From contig MU405211.1 of NCBI GenBank assembly GCA_022836615.1, positions 248,001 to 312,000 on the forward strand: a DNA stretch of 64,000 bases, written 5' to 3'. The notes beneath the pieces were generated by a model. It worked only from the letters and a program-made list of their open reading frames with translations. It searched no databases and was not told where the DNA came from. Source of the DNA: Annulohypoxylon bovei var. microspora. Taxonomy: Eukaryota; Ascomycota; Sordariomycetes; Xylariales; Hypoxylaceae. Shown piece after piece: positions 48,962 through 59,847 of the stretch; position 1 is the stretch's first letter, and every line of letters begins with the position of its first letter. The position numbers and the translations under genes are program-made.

Positions 48962-49641
48962 TGTCTGGTATATTCAAGTAATAGCACCGTAGTAATATCG
49001 GCGATAAGGTGTTGACTGCTAAATTAAAATGTACGAACAGGAATGTTCATACGGAGTAAATTGGATGTGGGTTTCTAACCTTAGTCGAAGTGTGCAGGAG
49101 CAAATATGGAAGTCTGATCTTTCGTCTTATGTGATTGGCCTATCTGTAAGGCGGCGATGCCCTCTACTGTACGCGGCAGCTACGACCGCTATAGTTTTAC
49201 AGGTGCGGGCAATTGCGACTGTAGTGACGTCTGTAGTAACCATTAGTATCTGATCTTTCGTCGTATGTACTGGGTCGCTCAACATCCGGGGCAGTTGCGA
49301 TCACTATAAACCCCACTGCAACCAACGCATGCGGGGTTGTTCGTCTCATGCAACGCCGCAACAACTACTACATATTTCATCTTCAATCTTCAATCTTCCT
49401 AATCTTAAAAACCTCAACTCTCTCAATCACGAAAAAAATCAAGATTCTCAACCCCAAACTTTTTTTTTCGTTAACGCCCACCATACCCTCAATCATACAA
49501 AATACATCCATCACATCCCATTCCCTTTTTTATTATTTTGCACCTTATACTTCACAATTTAAACAATTCACACTTACCTTGCAGTTAACACCATCCCAAG
49601 TCCCATACAAACAATACATTCGCAACCTGCTGCAAGGTAAA
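48962..49641. promoter_or_regulatory. shared divergent promoter region of the transposon genes
   Basis: This 680 bp separates the two transposon start codons. The right half (about 49340-49640) is pyrimidine-rich and purine-poor like a leader. Two similar segments, TCTGATCTTTCGTC at about 49114 and 49250, may be regulatory repeats. Confidence 0.5.
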
Positions 49642-52600
49642 ATGCCTAGCCGACGAACTAGGTTTAGGCAACGGCTCGCGCGAGATAGGATACCGCGAAG
49701 GAATCTCGCGCAGTATGGTCAACTGGGTTCGGTAGAAGCTGCGGAGCAACACGAAAACGTCGATATGCAAGATAGCTCCAATGATATTACGATGGGATCG
49801 GATGACGACGATGCTCTTCCTATGCCTGATGACGATGCCCATTCCGTGGGTGACAACGGAGGCGATGATTGCATTGTGGTAAGCACGGAGATGGAAAGCG
49901 CGCGCGATATCGATCTTTCCATTGATAATATGAGCGACGGGGGTTATGAAACCGATTCTTCGATTGGCATGCCCGATAGTAAGTCATTATTTGCTCATAG
50001 TTTTTCCCGAAGGTTTTCGCGCTGGTTCACATGTTCTGACGCCGAGTAACAGTGATTATCAATTTAGACGATGTCCGTGATGGCGGTACAATGGAGGTGG
50101 AAGATCGCACTGTGCAACCTAACCCCCTCGACATGGTTGGTGCTGCCAATTACAACGAGGCTTTCGATCTCGATATACAAGACCCCGAAAATCTGCCATT
50201 CGACCAAATCGACGGTGATGCTAGTATTGTCACATCTGCAACGCTAGATGGGACGCCATCGCAAAGCATCGCAGGTATAGATAGGCCACGCATTCTGGAT
50301 ACATCGGAGCTAGTACACATCCACCAGAACAAGAGTATTGAAACCTCGGCTTTTGAAAAGGGCGTCGCAGCGCTTGCTGACTTATATGGTCTCAGTCGAG
50401 ATCAATGGGAATCGCTTCTCGAGGTGTTACACCTTATACGAGATGAATCTGGCGGTATTCCTAGGTGCATCACCGAACTGCCTAAACAGTTGTCCACGCT
50501 CGTAAACAGGTTTCGCAGGAGGCTGCCCATCATGGACATGCGCAAAGCACAAATTCCCCTCAAGGCAGAGAAGATACCAACAGAATCTCGCACTCGTCGT
50601 GCCAAAGCCATCGAAAAATTGAAACGACGAATCAAAGCATTAGAGAGCAAAGGCAAAGGCAAAGGCAAGGGCAAGGGCAAGGGCAAGGGCAAGGGCAAGG
50701 GCAAAGGGAAAGGGAAGGGAAAGGGAAAGGGAAAGGGTAGGAACAGGCGCGATTCTCAGGATACCTGCTCTCCCGACACAACTCAGGAAGAAGACGACCC
50801 AGTCCCCGAGGATGTCACTATTACATCAACCCAATTGACGTTCTTCGATCCCATAACTGTCATCAAGAACATAATTTCGTCGGATATTTATGCCAAGGAC
50901 ATGCATCACGGTCCTGGACTGTTTGTCGATAAGCCATTCGAGCTTTTCCATTCTCGGGCCTGGACAAGCTCGGTCCGAGCATCCACTGGTGTCTACCCGC
51001 ATCTTACTACATCAGGCGCAGCCTTATTCCCGGGTGATTTCATATACTATCGATGCCATGATGAGAAATGTTTCTGTTATGCCATCGAAGACGACAGCGA
51101 CGATACCGTCCGACTCCATATTGGACGCCTTGCGGAATATGGTTATGATATGCGAACGAATTCCTGCACAAATCAAAGCAAAGAAGACATAGCCCTTAAA
51201 GTCCAGCCAGCATTCTCAACTTATAATGTGGACGATATTAAGGGTTTGGTTGCAGTTGAGCCGCCCCTAACAGATGATGAACTGATCGTGGATACCGACC
51301 ACATCTTCATCTCGGAGAAGAACGCATTTGCTGGCCTAGACGTCTTCAAGGATTACCAATACGGGGAATGCCTTGAAAATCCCAGTGATAGGAAAGCCAA
51401 AGAGACCGAAATCAGGTATGCGAAATACGACAACCCCAGCTTCCCATCCAAGTCGGTCGACCAGTATTATTTCGTTCGTCGTGTTATTAGCCACGCAATG
51501 GAACCAGACGGTGATAATGATGAGAATGTGCGTACCCATCGCCTTGTCGAGCTATGTCATACCCACCCCATCCGCGCAGAGCTCGAACTCGAGCACTACG
51601 GTCGTAGCATATTCGAGGACGTATGGGACCAACGAAAGGACACGGTACCAGTCATATCTCTGCCGGTACTGACATTCATCGACGGGTTTGGTGTATTCAG
51701 AAACTCCTATCGATCACTAATGGGCTATTACATTACACCATGCGGTCTAAATGCAAATGACCGCCTTAATTCAGGGAGCATCATTTCGTTAGTGCTTGGT
51801 CCCCACGGTTCCGACTTCGGAGATGTCGTGAAAGGTCTTGGGTCACTAGCAGAGTTAGACCGGGGTATTATGTTGGAAATCAACGGCGTAAAGACATTTG
51901 TCTGTTGTTGGACAATGGCTTTCATTGGGGACATGCCCCAGCAAGCTGAAAACTGCGGATTTAAAAGTCCGAGGGCATATAAATATTGCCGGAATTGCTA
52001 CATTGAAACCGGCCAACAATCCTTTGCAGACCCTTTATCAGCAGGAGAGTTTGATTCCATCACACATGGCCGCTTCCACCGGCAAGTGAAGCAAATGCAG
52101 CAAACAATGGCCGGCCTCGAAGGAAACAGAAGAGAAACTTATGGATCCCAGTGGGGGATGGTGACCCCACACCCAGCATTAGAAACCATTGCCCCGGTGC
52201 TGGATCTCATGCTCACGCGTCCGTTCGACCCGTGCCACTCGGAGTACAACGGCTTGTTCTGTCTATCGCACTTCCTACTCCGGGATGCGATATTTACAGT
52301 GCCGTCGGTAGATGAGTATACCTTGGCACTTAGAGTCTTCCAATTCCCACCCGGGGCTCGACGTTTGCAGTCACCGAAACACCACCTCTCAAGCTACGAG
52401 ATGTCTGCACATGCCGTATGGGGCATAAGCATCCCTATATTTCTCAGACAATGGCTGAAGCTTGAACATATAAAACCACGCTTTATCGAGGTGATTCGCC
52501 ACTTCGGTGATCCCATCGAGGTCATCATCAAGGCATTCGAGAGTATAATCAAGAATGCGACTGTACTTATGGGATATAATGCCCCAAAAGAAGACTATGA

Positions 52601-54338
52601 CAACTTGGAGGCAATCGTCAGGAGAGGCCGAGAAGCATTCAACATGTTGTGCTACTGCGCGGCGGTGTCGGCTCCATCTCGATCTAATTCGCGCGCCGGT
52701 AGCATATTAAATAACCACGGGGCCGGTCCGGCCACGAATTTACCCACCGAGATTGCCGATCTTCAGTACATGCACAATACCCAACGGCCAAACATGCATA
52801 TCGCTGTTCATTTTCATGATATCGCCAATGAGTACGCCATGATGGTCAATTGCAATACCCTAACCGGAGAAGACTGGCATCGGTACGTTTAGTGTCAGTA
52901 CAGTGCAGCCTACAGCTAACGCTTCACATTAATCTAGATGGTTCAAGCGGCGGGTTTACGAAACGAATTACTCGAACGTGGAGAAAATCCTCCTGACGAA
53001 ACTTAATACCCAATTAACCCTTCGGCTCATTTTCAGGAATGCTTTCAAATACGACGACCCTGATCTCACGGCAGAACTACAAGATCTCTACAGGAAATGT
53101 CCAAATCTATTCCGTCGTATATTGGCACGCTCTGACAAAAACGAATTAGAAGTGCTCCAAGAGCAGGACGAATTTGTGCTAGACGTTCCGCCGTCAGCCA
53201 ACGAGTCACACGTCAATCCATGCACGATCAATAAAATTCCCACGAAGGAGATAATCAAGCGCTCCCACACAGCCCAGGGTGACGGCCCGTTGCCGGTTCG
53301 GGCACGGCAAGCCTCGAATGATTTTATCAAACTCCTGCGAGCTGCTTATTGCGAAGATTACAACTACGAAGCGCACCATCCAAGCGCATATGAACTAAAC
53401 GCATTAATAACCTGGGCTCGGAAGCTATCATTCGACACTGACGAGTAAGTTGTTTCTTCGTTATTTTTCTTAAGTGCTTTACAATAACATGTTAATCCGT
53501 ATTGCAAAATTGTTTCGAGCGCGTCAATATGTTTCATCATTAAAAAAAAAAAATCCATCTTTTTTTTCTACCATCTTTTTTTTTCACCATCTTTTTTTTT
53601 CACCATCTTTTTTTTTTCACCATCTTTTTTTTCTACCATCTTTTTTTTTTCACCATCATTTTTTTTCACCATCATTTTTTTTCACCATCATTTTTTTTTC
53701 ACCATCATTTTTTTCTACCATCATTTTTTTTCACCATCCTTTTTTTTTTCACCATCCTTTTTTTTTCCACCATCATTTTTTTCCACCATTATTTTTTTTC
53801 ACCATCTTTTTTTTCCACCAAATTTTTTTTTCACCATCTCTTTTTTTCACCATCTTTTTTTTTCACCATCTTTTTTTTTTTACCATCTTTTTTTTTCCTA
53901 TTAACTTTTTTATTTTCCATTATCTTTTTTTTTCACCAACCTTTTTTTTCCATTATCTTTTTTTTTTTTTTCCGGTTTTTTTCGCATTGATTTTTAATAA
54001 TATAATAACACATGATTCTAATTTTATTACATACCAACAGGGAATATAAAAAACATTTCGTTTTTAGCCAAGGAGATTTCATACAATTTCGGGATGATAA
54101 ATTTGGTCGTGTCGACCATATTTTTTTGTTCGATGTTTGGGGTATCCGGCATATTTTTGCTATAATAACCCCTTTGACATACACGGGACAAGACGACGAA
54201 ATCCTCGACCTTCGCGCTTTGGAAGAAGAAAATGAACCTATTATTATAGGAATTACAGCGATTAAGCCACGCAAACCTTACATCGTTCCTGTCAAAGGCC
54301 AATACCTTCTTGTGCATTGGGATATCAAATGGATGTAA
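49642..54338 (+). CDS. TNP2-like transposase of the large element
   Basis: Four exons are inferred: 49642-49978, 50053-52882, 52938-53444 and 54041-54338, with phases 1, 2 and 2, giving 1,323 aa. Donors are GTAAGT, GTACGT and GTAAGT. The N-terminus is basic then acidic. A run of Gly-Lys dipeptides lies at about residues 311-341. The core, about residues 645-770, holds FIDGFGVFRNSYRSLMGYY, LVLGPHGSDFGDVV and GDMPQQAENCGF followed by a CxxC-containing YKYCRNCYIE. That order is familiar from TNP2-like transposases of ascomycete CACTA-type elements. A second conserved block starts EDWHRWFKRRVYETNYSN (across the exon 2/3 join), and the chain ends VHWDIKWM. Frames are intact, so the enzyme could be functional. 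Exon 2 has an alternative acceptor 15 bases downstream in the same phase. Confidence 0.82.
50646..50740 (+). repeat. GGCAAA/GGCAAG/GGAAAG hexamer run
   Basis: An in-frame hexanucleotide array in the transposase gene encodes about 15 Gly-Lys dipeptides. Copies shift from GGCAAA/GGCAAG to GGGAAA/GGAAAG, showing stepwise expansion. The product is a strongly basic flexible linker. Confidence 0.9.
53555..53975. repeat. (CACCATC-T8-10)n satellite inside the last transposase intron
   Basis: Roughly two dozen units of a 16-18-bp repeat, each a CACCATC, CACCATT or TACCATC word followed by 7-11 T (sometimes AT or CT first), fill most of the 596-bp intron 53445-54040. The unit decays toward the 3' end. 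The intron still has a proper donor (GTAAGT) and acceptor (CCAACAG). Confidence 0.92.
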
Positions 54339-54944
54339 TGGAATGGTAAGTGTTTAATAACCACGGCATGGATTAAGCTAATATATGAATAGTTTCGAAA
54401 TATCGCGCGGAAACGTTACAAGTATAAGATCAGGTAATTATTTAAAGACACTTTACTTGGATGTACATAACATGCTAATATTTTATTATTATTTCATAGG
54501 TTAACGTTAATACTCACAGCAATTCAATCACAAGGTACGTGTTATATATCAAAATGATGAGCAAAATATTAATTATTTTTATTCTAGGTTATTATGCAAA
54601 TATTATTACATTGGTAAGTTGTTATAATCCATTTGCCATTTGTTCGTCGCAGCTAATATTTTGAAGTAAGAAGGTTCAATTCGAATAACACATTTTCTCA
54701 TGGGACCCCTTTGGAACTTGGTAAGTCCACCTAATACCTGATAGTGTATTGCGCTTGTCACTAACATTTAACACGAACCAGATTTATGCGAAACAAGTAA
54801 TGCATTGCATTGACAAGGATATAAGGGATATTAAACTTTTGGATATGCTCGCATAACTCTTGTACTAATATGGTCGCTTGTACCTTTAGTCGGAGTTAAG
54901 AGATTTCCTATATGAGCGGGTAACAACCGGTCGCGGTTATTGGT
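54339..54944 (+). other. possible multi-intron 3' UTR of the transposase gene
   Basis: After the stop codon the sequence alternates between short blocks bounded by good splice signals: GTAAGTG at 54346, AATAG near 54392, CAG|GTAATT near 54434, TTCATAG near 54500, AAG|GTACGTG near 54535, TTCTAG near 54588 and TTG|GTAAGTT near 54614. This suggests several small introns in the 3' UTR, or tiny extra exons in an alternative transcript. Not confirmed. Confidence 0.3.
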
Positions 54945-55025
54945 AACCAGTGGCTAGCGACCAGTGGCTAGCGACCAGTGGCTAGCGACCAGTGGCTGGC
55001 GATCAGTGGCTAATGATTAGTGGCT
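54945..55025. repeat. 14-bp tandem repeat ACCAGTGGCTAGCG
   Basis: About five to six units lie head to tail; the last copies drift to GATCAGTGGCTAATG, leading into the AATGAT-type subterminal array. Confidence 0.85.
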
Positions 55026-55039
55026 GAAATAAAATTATA

Positions 55040-55350
55040 ATTAAATTTAATAATGATAATTGTACCTGCCAATGATAATTATGCCTGCGAATGATAATTA
55101 TGCATGCGAATGATAATTGTACATGCGAATGATAATTGTACATGCGAATGATAATTTAATACGCGAATGGTTACTTGCTTGGCTAATGATTACTTGCCCG
55201 TTAATGATTACTTGCTTGGTTAATGATTACTTGCCCGCGAATGATTACTTGCCCGCTAATGATTACTTGCCCGCGAATGATTACTTGCCCGCGAATGATT
55301 ACTTGCCCGCGAATGATTACTTGCCCGCGAATGATTACTTGCCCGCTAAT
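55040..55350. repeat. right subterminal array of 18-bp units
   Basis: First there are six or seven units of the type AATGATAATT-x-x-x-CCTGCG, then about ten units of AATGATTACTTGCCCGCG. Every unit starts with AATGAT, the reverse complement of the ATCATT motif that fills the left arm, so the two arms present the same motif in inverted orientation. Confidence 0.88.
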
Positions 55351-55454
55351 GATTCACCCTCCCAATAATGGTTAGCGAATGAAGGAACGATTAGGATAAT
55401 GCCGGACTATTTTTCGAAAAAATAATGATTATTAGCTCCCTGCCATTCCCGGTA

Positions 55455-55701
55455 CGGTACCTAGAGTAGTTTAAAATCTGTGTCTCACTTCCAAGGTCGT
55501 CATTACTTGCTTAGATACCTGACCTACCTACTTAATTCTTGTAATATTTATTGGAGGTGTGTACCTACCTACCTAGTTAGTTAGGTATGTAGGTATGAAT
55601 TTTGTATGAGTATATCTAAAAGAAATGATAGCAGGTAGCTAAGACCTAGGAAAGGTGGAAAGCTACATACCTACCTATATAAGGACTTGGAAATACGTAG
55701 C
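55455..55701. other. spacer between two transposable elements
   Basis: AT-rich, with TACCTACCTACC and TAGTTAGTTAGG motifs near 55562-55594. No coding sequence is seen. Confidence 0.5.
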
Positions 55702-56172
55702 CAGCGGTCCCAACAAGTCAAACGTAAACTTGACTTGCTTGATACTTGACTTAGACAAATTAATTCAAGCCTAAGATATTGTCAAATTTAGCAAGTCAAA
55801 TTTTAATTTTTCTTTGACTTAAGTAAGTTTAATTTTATAAAGGTATCGAGCTTTATTTATATACCTATAATTACGCGTATAATGGTGTTTTAACTAAAAA
55901 AAAGTCCTAAACCATAACCTACTAACCCCCCGAAATATACGACATTATTAAGTTTTATAAGACCTGGGTAAATAACCACAGTTGAAAAATCAACGACGAT
56001 GTTTACGATGCACAGGCTAGGAACATAGGTCATAAACCCGTTTTTTTATGATTATTAAGCAAACCAAGCTAGAAAAATCGTCAAATATTTAAGAATTATT
56101 TTAAACTTAATTTAACTTGTGTAAGTCAAAATCAGCTTCATATTTGACTTGCTTGACTTGTTGGGACCCCTG
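55702..56172. mobile_element. hAT-like non-autonomous element, 471 bp
   Basis: The left end CAGCGGTCCCAACAAGTCAA and the reverse complement of the right end CAGGGGTCCCAACAAGTCAA differ at one base. CAG-starting TIRs of this form, with subterminal repeats (here variants of ACTTGACTTGCTTGA), are typical of fungal hAT elements. The interior is AT-rich and non-coding. The flanking 8-mers (TACGTAGC and GTAAAAAC) do not match, so no target duplication supports a simple insertion; one flank may have been lost. Confidence 0.8.
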
Positions 56173-56189
56173 GTAAAAACACGGTCAAG

Positions 56190-57032
56190 ATGTTACTTGA
56201 TAACCATGCTGATGCAAATTTTGTGTGCAGAAAACACCGCCCTGCCCTCTTTACAGCTGTATTTTGGGGTTTTAATAAGATAGTCAAATTGCTACTCGAC
56301 CACGGTGCCGATCCTAACGCGTCGGGTCCCGAGACTTGTCTACATTATGCTTCGCAGCATGGTAATAGAAATATAGCCAAGACACTAATCGATTATGGTG
56401 CCGACATTTCTCTAGAAGGTGGTGTAGGTAGAACTCCTCTATCTTTAGCTGCAGGCGAGGGGTATGAGGACATAGTTAGGCTGCTACTTGATCGCGGTGC
56501 CGACGTTTCTGCAGAAGATCAGTTGGGTAAAACTCCTCTGATTCAAGCTATACATGCCTCCAAGGGGGGAAATGAGGACATAGTTAGGCTGCTAATCGAC
56601 CGTGGTGCCGATGTCAACGCAGGTACTCACTGGTTCCTTGCTCCTCTAAGTATGGCCATGAAAGGCTCCAACAAGAGCCTGATAAAGTTATTAACTGATC
56701 ACGGTGCCGATATTAATGTACATGATCGTAACGGCGAGACTATTCTATTGAGGTCTGCAAAATGTCCCTTTCCGTGGGGGTTAAAGTCAATAATCGACTG
56801 TGGTGCTGACGTCAACGTAGTGGATGGATGTGGAAGGACTGTCCTGCAATTAGCTGTACAAGCTAATAAACATAACGGGGTGGAGCTATTGATCGACTCT
56901 GGTGCCGACATGAACGTAGTGGACGAACATGGAAAAACACTTCTGCAAATAGCCTTAGAAAACGGGTTCGACAAGGTAGCCGAAGTACTACGGGAGAAGG
57001 GGGCGAAGGACGAGAACTATCAACCGTCTTAG
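56190..57032 (+). pseudogene. ankyrin-repeat gene, 5' end cut by hAT-like element
   Basis: The frame encodes at least eight ankyrin repeats with regular LLLDHGADPN, TPLSLAAGEGYEDIV and LLIDRGADVN units, ending KGAKDENYQPS. The first readable residues, GKNTVKMLLDNHADAN, are already inside a repeat, and the frame runs upstream into the TIR of the adjacent hAT-like element with no other ATG. The normal N-terminus is therefore missing. A shortened protein from ATG 56190 (280 aa) could still be made. Ankyrin arrays are protein-binding scaffolds; no effector domain is left. The region left of the element shows no ankyrin sequence, which suggests deletion or rearrangement rather than a clean insertion. 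Confidence 0.75.
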
Positions 57033-57239
57033 AGGAGAAGATTGTGATGTGCTAGCAGGGTACATGATTTAAGAAGATTGAGCTAGCTGTATACTGGATG
57101 ATCTCTTATTGTCGATATACTTTTCCGTGGCCTATCACTGCGATCAGGGGTTTGCAACTATTTCAATAGGTACCTATTCAGTACTCAATAACTAATGATT
57201 TTCATATCCACCATGCACTTCCCTAACCCGTACCCATCC

Positions 57240-59847
57240 TCAAGCCCCCGTATCCTGCGGCCACTCATCCAGCACAAACGCCTCGCCCTTCAGCGTGAAG
57301 TTCCAAGCCGCCTGCGTCGGCACATCGACAAGCAGGCTATAATCCCCGGGATACAGCACCAGATTGCCGCTCTCGTCGCGGCGCGCCAGGCTGCCGAGCG
57401 TCAGCGCGAGGTCCGCCGTCTGGCTCTGGCCGGCCGCGACGTCGTGGAGGCGGCGGTACGCGACGAGCCGCTTGATGGGGACGGGCGCGGGCCCGTGGTC
57501 GCCGGCCACGAAGCCCAGGGCCACGAAGTCCGACGCCGCGGCTCCGGTGTTGGAGACGGCGACGGCCACGCTGCGGAACGGGCACTGGTCCAGGCGCGCC
57601 GCGCCCGGGCACGCCTGCGCCAGCGCCGCGATGTCCCAGGACGACTGCTCGGGCGCCGCGATCGACGCGCCGAAGCTGGTGTAGTGCAGCCCGAAGCCGA
57701 AGGGCACCGCCGCCCCGTCGTACCACATGTACGTGCGGCCCGGGTTGCCCGTCGCGGCGTTGGGCCGCAGGCTCATGTCCGTCATCGGCACGTCGTCGAC
57801 GTAGCGCGCCGGGTACTGCGTCACGGGCAGCCGGCCCGCGGGCGCCGCCTTGCCCATCAGCACGTTGACGATGGCGTCGCCGCCGGCCTGGCCGGGGTAC
57901 CCGCCCCACAGGATGGCGGAGACGTTGGCGTTGTTGAGGAAGGGGGTGTCGTCGCGCTGGTCGCCCATCTGCACGAGGACGAACGGCTTGCCCAGCCCGG
58001 CGAGCTGCGTCATGATGTCGATGCTCTCGCCCGACCACCGGATCAGCGTGCGGTCGTTGCTTTCGGACTCGCTAGCTACCGTCGGGCCGTCCGCGAACAC
58101 GATGATGTCCGCGGAGGCGGCGGCCTCGAGCGCCGCCGGGTACCCGTCTGTTACCGGATCTCCTGGAACACCTGCATACACGGCGTTAATTCCGGGGGTT
58201 TGGCTGGCGGCATAGTACGGCGAGTGCAGGTACGGGGCGATGCCCTGGTAATTGCCCTGCATGTCCGTCGTCGCGTTGGCCCAGGTTCCGATGAAGGCGA
58301 CGGTAAGGTTGCTGTCTACGGAGACCTGGAGGGGTAGGGTGCCGTCGTTTTTGAGTAGCACGATGCCTTCTTCCGCGGCCTTGCGGGCGAGGTCTTCGGC
58401 GTAAGGGGTGGATACATTGGAGAAACCGAGGGAGCGGTAGGGGTTAGAATCGGCTGGATCGAAGTAACCTAGCTTAATGAGGCCGGCATAGAGTCGCGTG
58501 ACGGCTTTGTCGAGCGTGGCGTCATCGATGATACCCTGTTCGTAAGCAGCCGGCAAATGAATCTGGTAGTAAGTACCGCAATCGAGGTCCGTCCCAGCTA
58601 AGAGTGAGCTGGCAGCAGCAGCTTCACGGGTGTCGCGGTAATTGTGAGGCATGAAGACATTCTGAATAGCATCGCAATCCGAGACGACGTATTGGTAGTC
58701 GCGTGTCCAGTTCCAGTGGTCTCTAAGGATATCCTGTAAAATGTACGAGTTCGAACACGTTGGGACGCCATTTAGAGCGTTGTATGAGCACATGACCGAC
58801 CCAACGTTTGCCCGCACGCAAGCTTCAAATGGTGGCATGAAATACTCGGCCAGATCCTGGGAACTGACTTTCGCATCGAATTCGTAGCGTTCGTTTCCTA
58901 GCCAATCCTCAATATCGTACGCGACGAAGTGCTATATATAGGTAAAATTCCCAATTAGTATACTTCCTCTAGCCCCTATAAAGGATATAGAGATTTAGAC
59001 CTCACCTTACAAGTGGCAATCACTTTGAGGACATCGGGGTCTTCTCCGCCTTGAAGACCTTTTATTAGAGCCGTCACATATTGACTTAGATGAAAGGGGT
59101 CTTCTCCGGGAGTTTCTTGGCCACGGCCCCATCGCGGGTCGCGATATGGGTTGATATTTGGAGTCTACGATATTGTAAGTTAGCATTGACTACCTACTAA
59201 TTCGTGGATTTTAGGACGTGTTGATGTTTAATGGGCTCCATTATTTTTACGCCTTCTGAATAGGCCGATTGGCCTTCTCTGAACGCCACGAGGAGAAAGG
59301 AACTTGAGAAGAATTCGGTAATTATCGCGTGAACATACCCAGTAATCCAATCCTGATCTATTGAAGTTGTTAAATGCGCGTGCTTCGGTGCTAACAACTG
59401 TCGCCACAGCTTGGATGAGATCGTCATCGAAAGAGGCGCCCATGAGGATCGGCTGTGGGAAGGATGTTGCATAGGAAAAGTCACCGGAGTCGCTGAATGT
59501 CACTCCGGGCGAGGACGCCACGCCATGCAGGGCTTCTTCTGTGAACGATGTCAGAAATTCACTCTGCCTACAGCGAACCGCGATAGAAAAGGGGGATACC
59601 TACGCCACCACTCGTAGCTAGGTAGCCCGAGTCTTTCGACACCAGATGATGTGCTAGATAATAGCCCAAATTTATCTTCCGTCTCGAGAGCTGCTACGAG
59701 AGCTTGAGCTCTTTGCCCAACAGAAAGGCCCGTATTGCAGACATCATTACTGGCTAGGGGTCCGCTCCCACAGTCCGGGTAGAGGTGGCCGACGGCTGAG
59801 ACACCTGAACTCATCAGCCATATGGCTGACCCTAGAACGAGTGCCAT
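57240..59847 (-). CDS. secreted GH3 exo-beta-1,4-xylosidase
   Basis: Four exons on the minus strand, 59847-59604, 59538-59339, 59164-59006 and 58931-57240, give 764 aa; introns of 65, 174 and 74 bp have phases 1, 0 and 0. A signal peptide is likely (LVLGSAIWLMSSGVSA). The joins restore EWWQEALHGVASSPG, LDYWTPNINPYRDPRWGRGQ and ATCKHFVAYDIEDW, all diagnostic of fungal GH3 xylosidases. The nucleophile Asp is about residue 286 in VVSDCDAIQN. The C-terminal part carries the second sandwich and fibronectin-like domains, and length is normal for the family. The enzyme removes xylose from xylo-oligosaccharides outside the cell. The last exon is notably GC-rich. Three SYGGRG words upstream may be CreA sites. 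Confidence 0.92.

Larger units (their letters stand above)
45146..55452. mobile_element. ~10.3-kb TNP2-like DNA transposon with two divergent genes
   Basis: The left end begins GCGGGAAATAGTGGGAGCTA and the reverse complement of the right end begins CCGGGAATGGCAGGGAGCTA; about 23 of the first 30 bases match, with a perfect core GGGAGCTAATAAT. A TA dinucleotide flanks each end (45144-45145 and 55453-55454), but a longer target duplication is not evident. Both arms are packed with an ATCATTA/TAATGAT motif, inverted between arms. Inside are a minus-strand gene (48961-47169), a plus-strand transposase gene (49642-54338) and a defunct mariner-like gene (45847-46914). Class II enzyme, inverted ends and subterminal arrays fit the CACTA/TNP2-like group, although the termini do not read CACTA. 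Exact ends are inferred. Confidence 0.8.

Noticed and set aside
53474..54049. Phe-rich frame of 191 codons
   Set aside because: It reads through the poly-T satellite inside the transposase intron; splice signals and frame continuity support an intron.
55168..55345. CRISPR-like regular repeats
   Set aside because: Units are head-to-tail 18-mers without unique spacers, in a eukaryotic genome, at a transposon end.
55117..55368. Frame with repeated NDYLPA units
   Set aside because: It is a translation of the 18-bp subterminal array, with no gene context.
45146..55452. Naming the large element a canonical CACTA or Plavaka element
   Set aside because: The termini read CGGGAA rather than CACTA and the target duplication is unresolved (only TA seen), so only TNP2-like is stated.
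57195..58337. Plus-strand frame of 380 codons opposite the beta-xylosidase
   Set aside because: Antisense shadow of the GC-rich last exon; the minus strand carries a complete GH3 enzyme.
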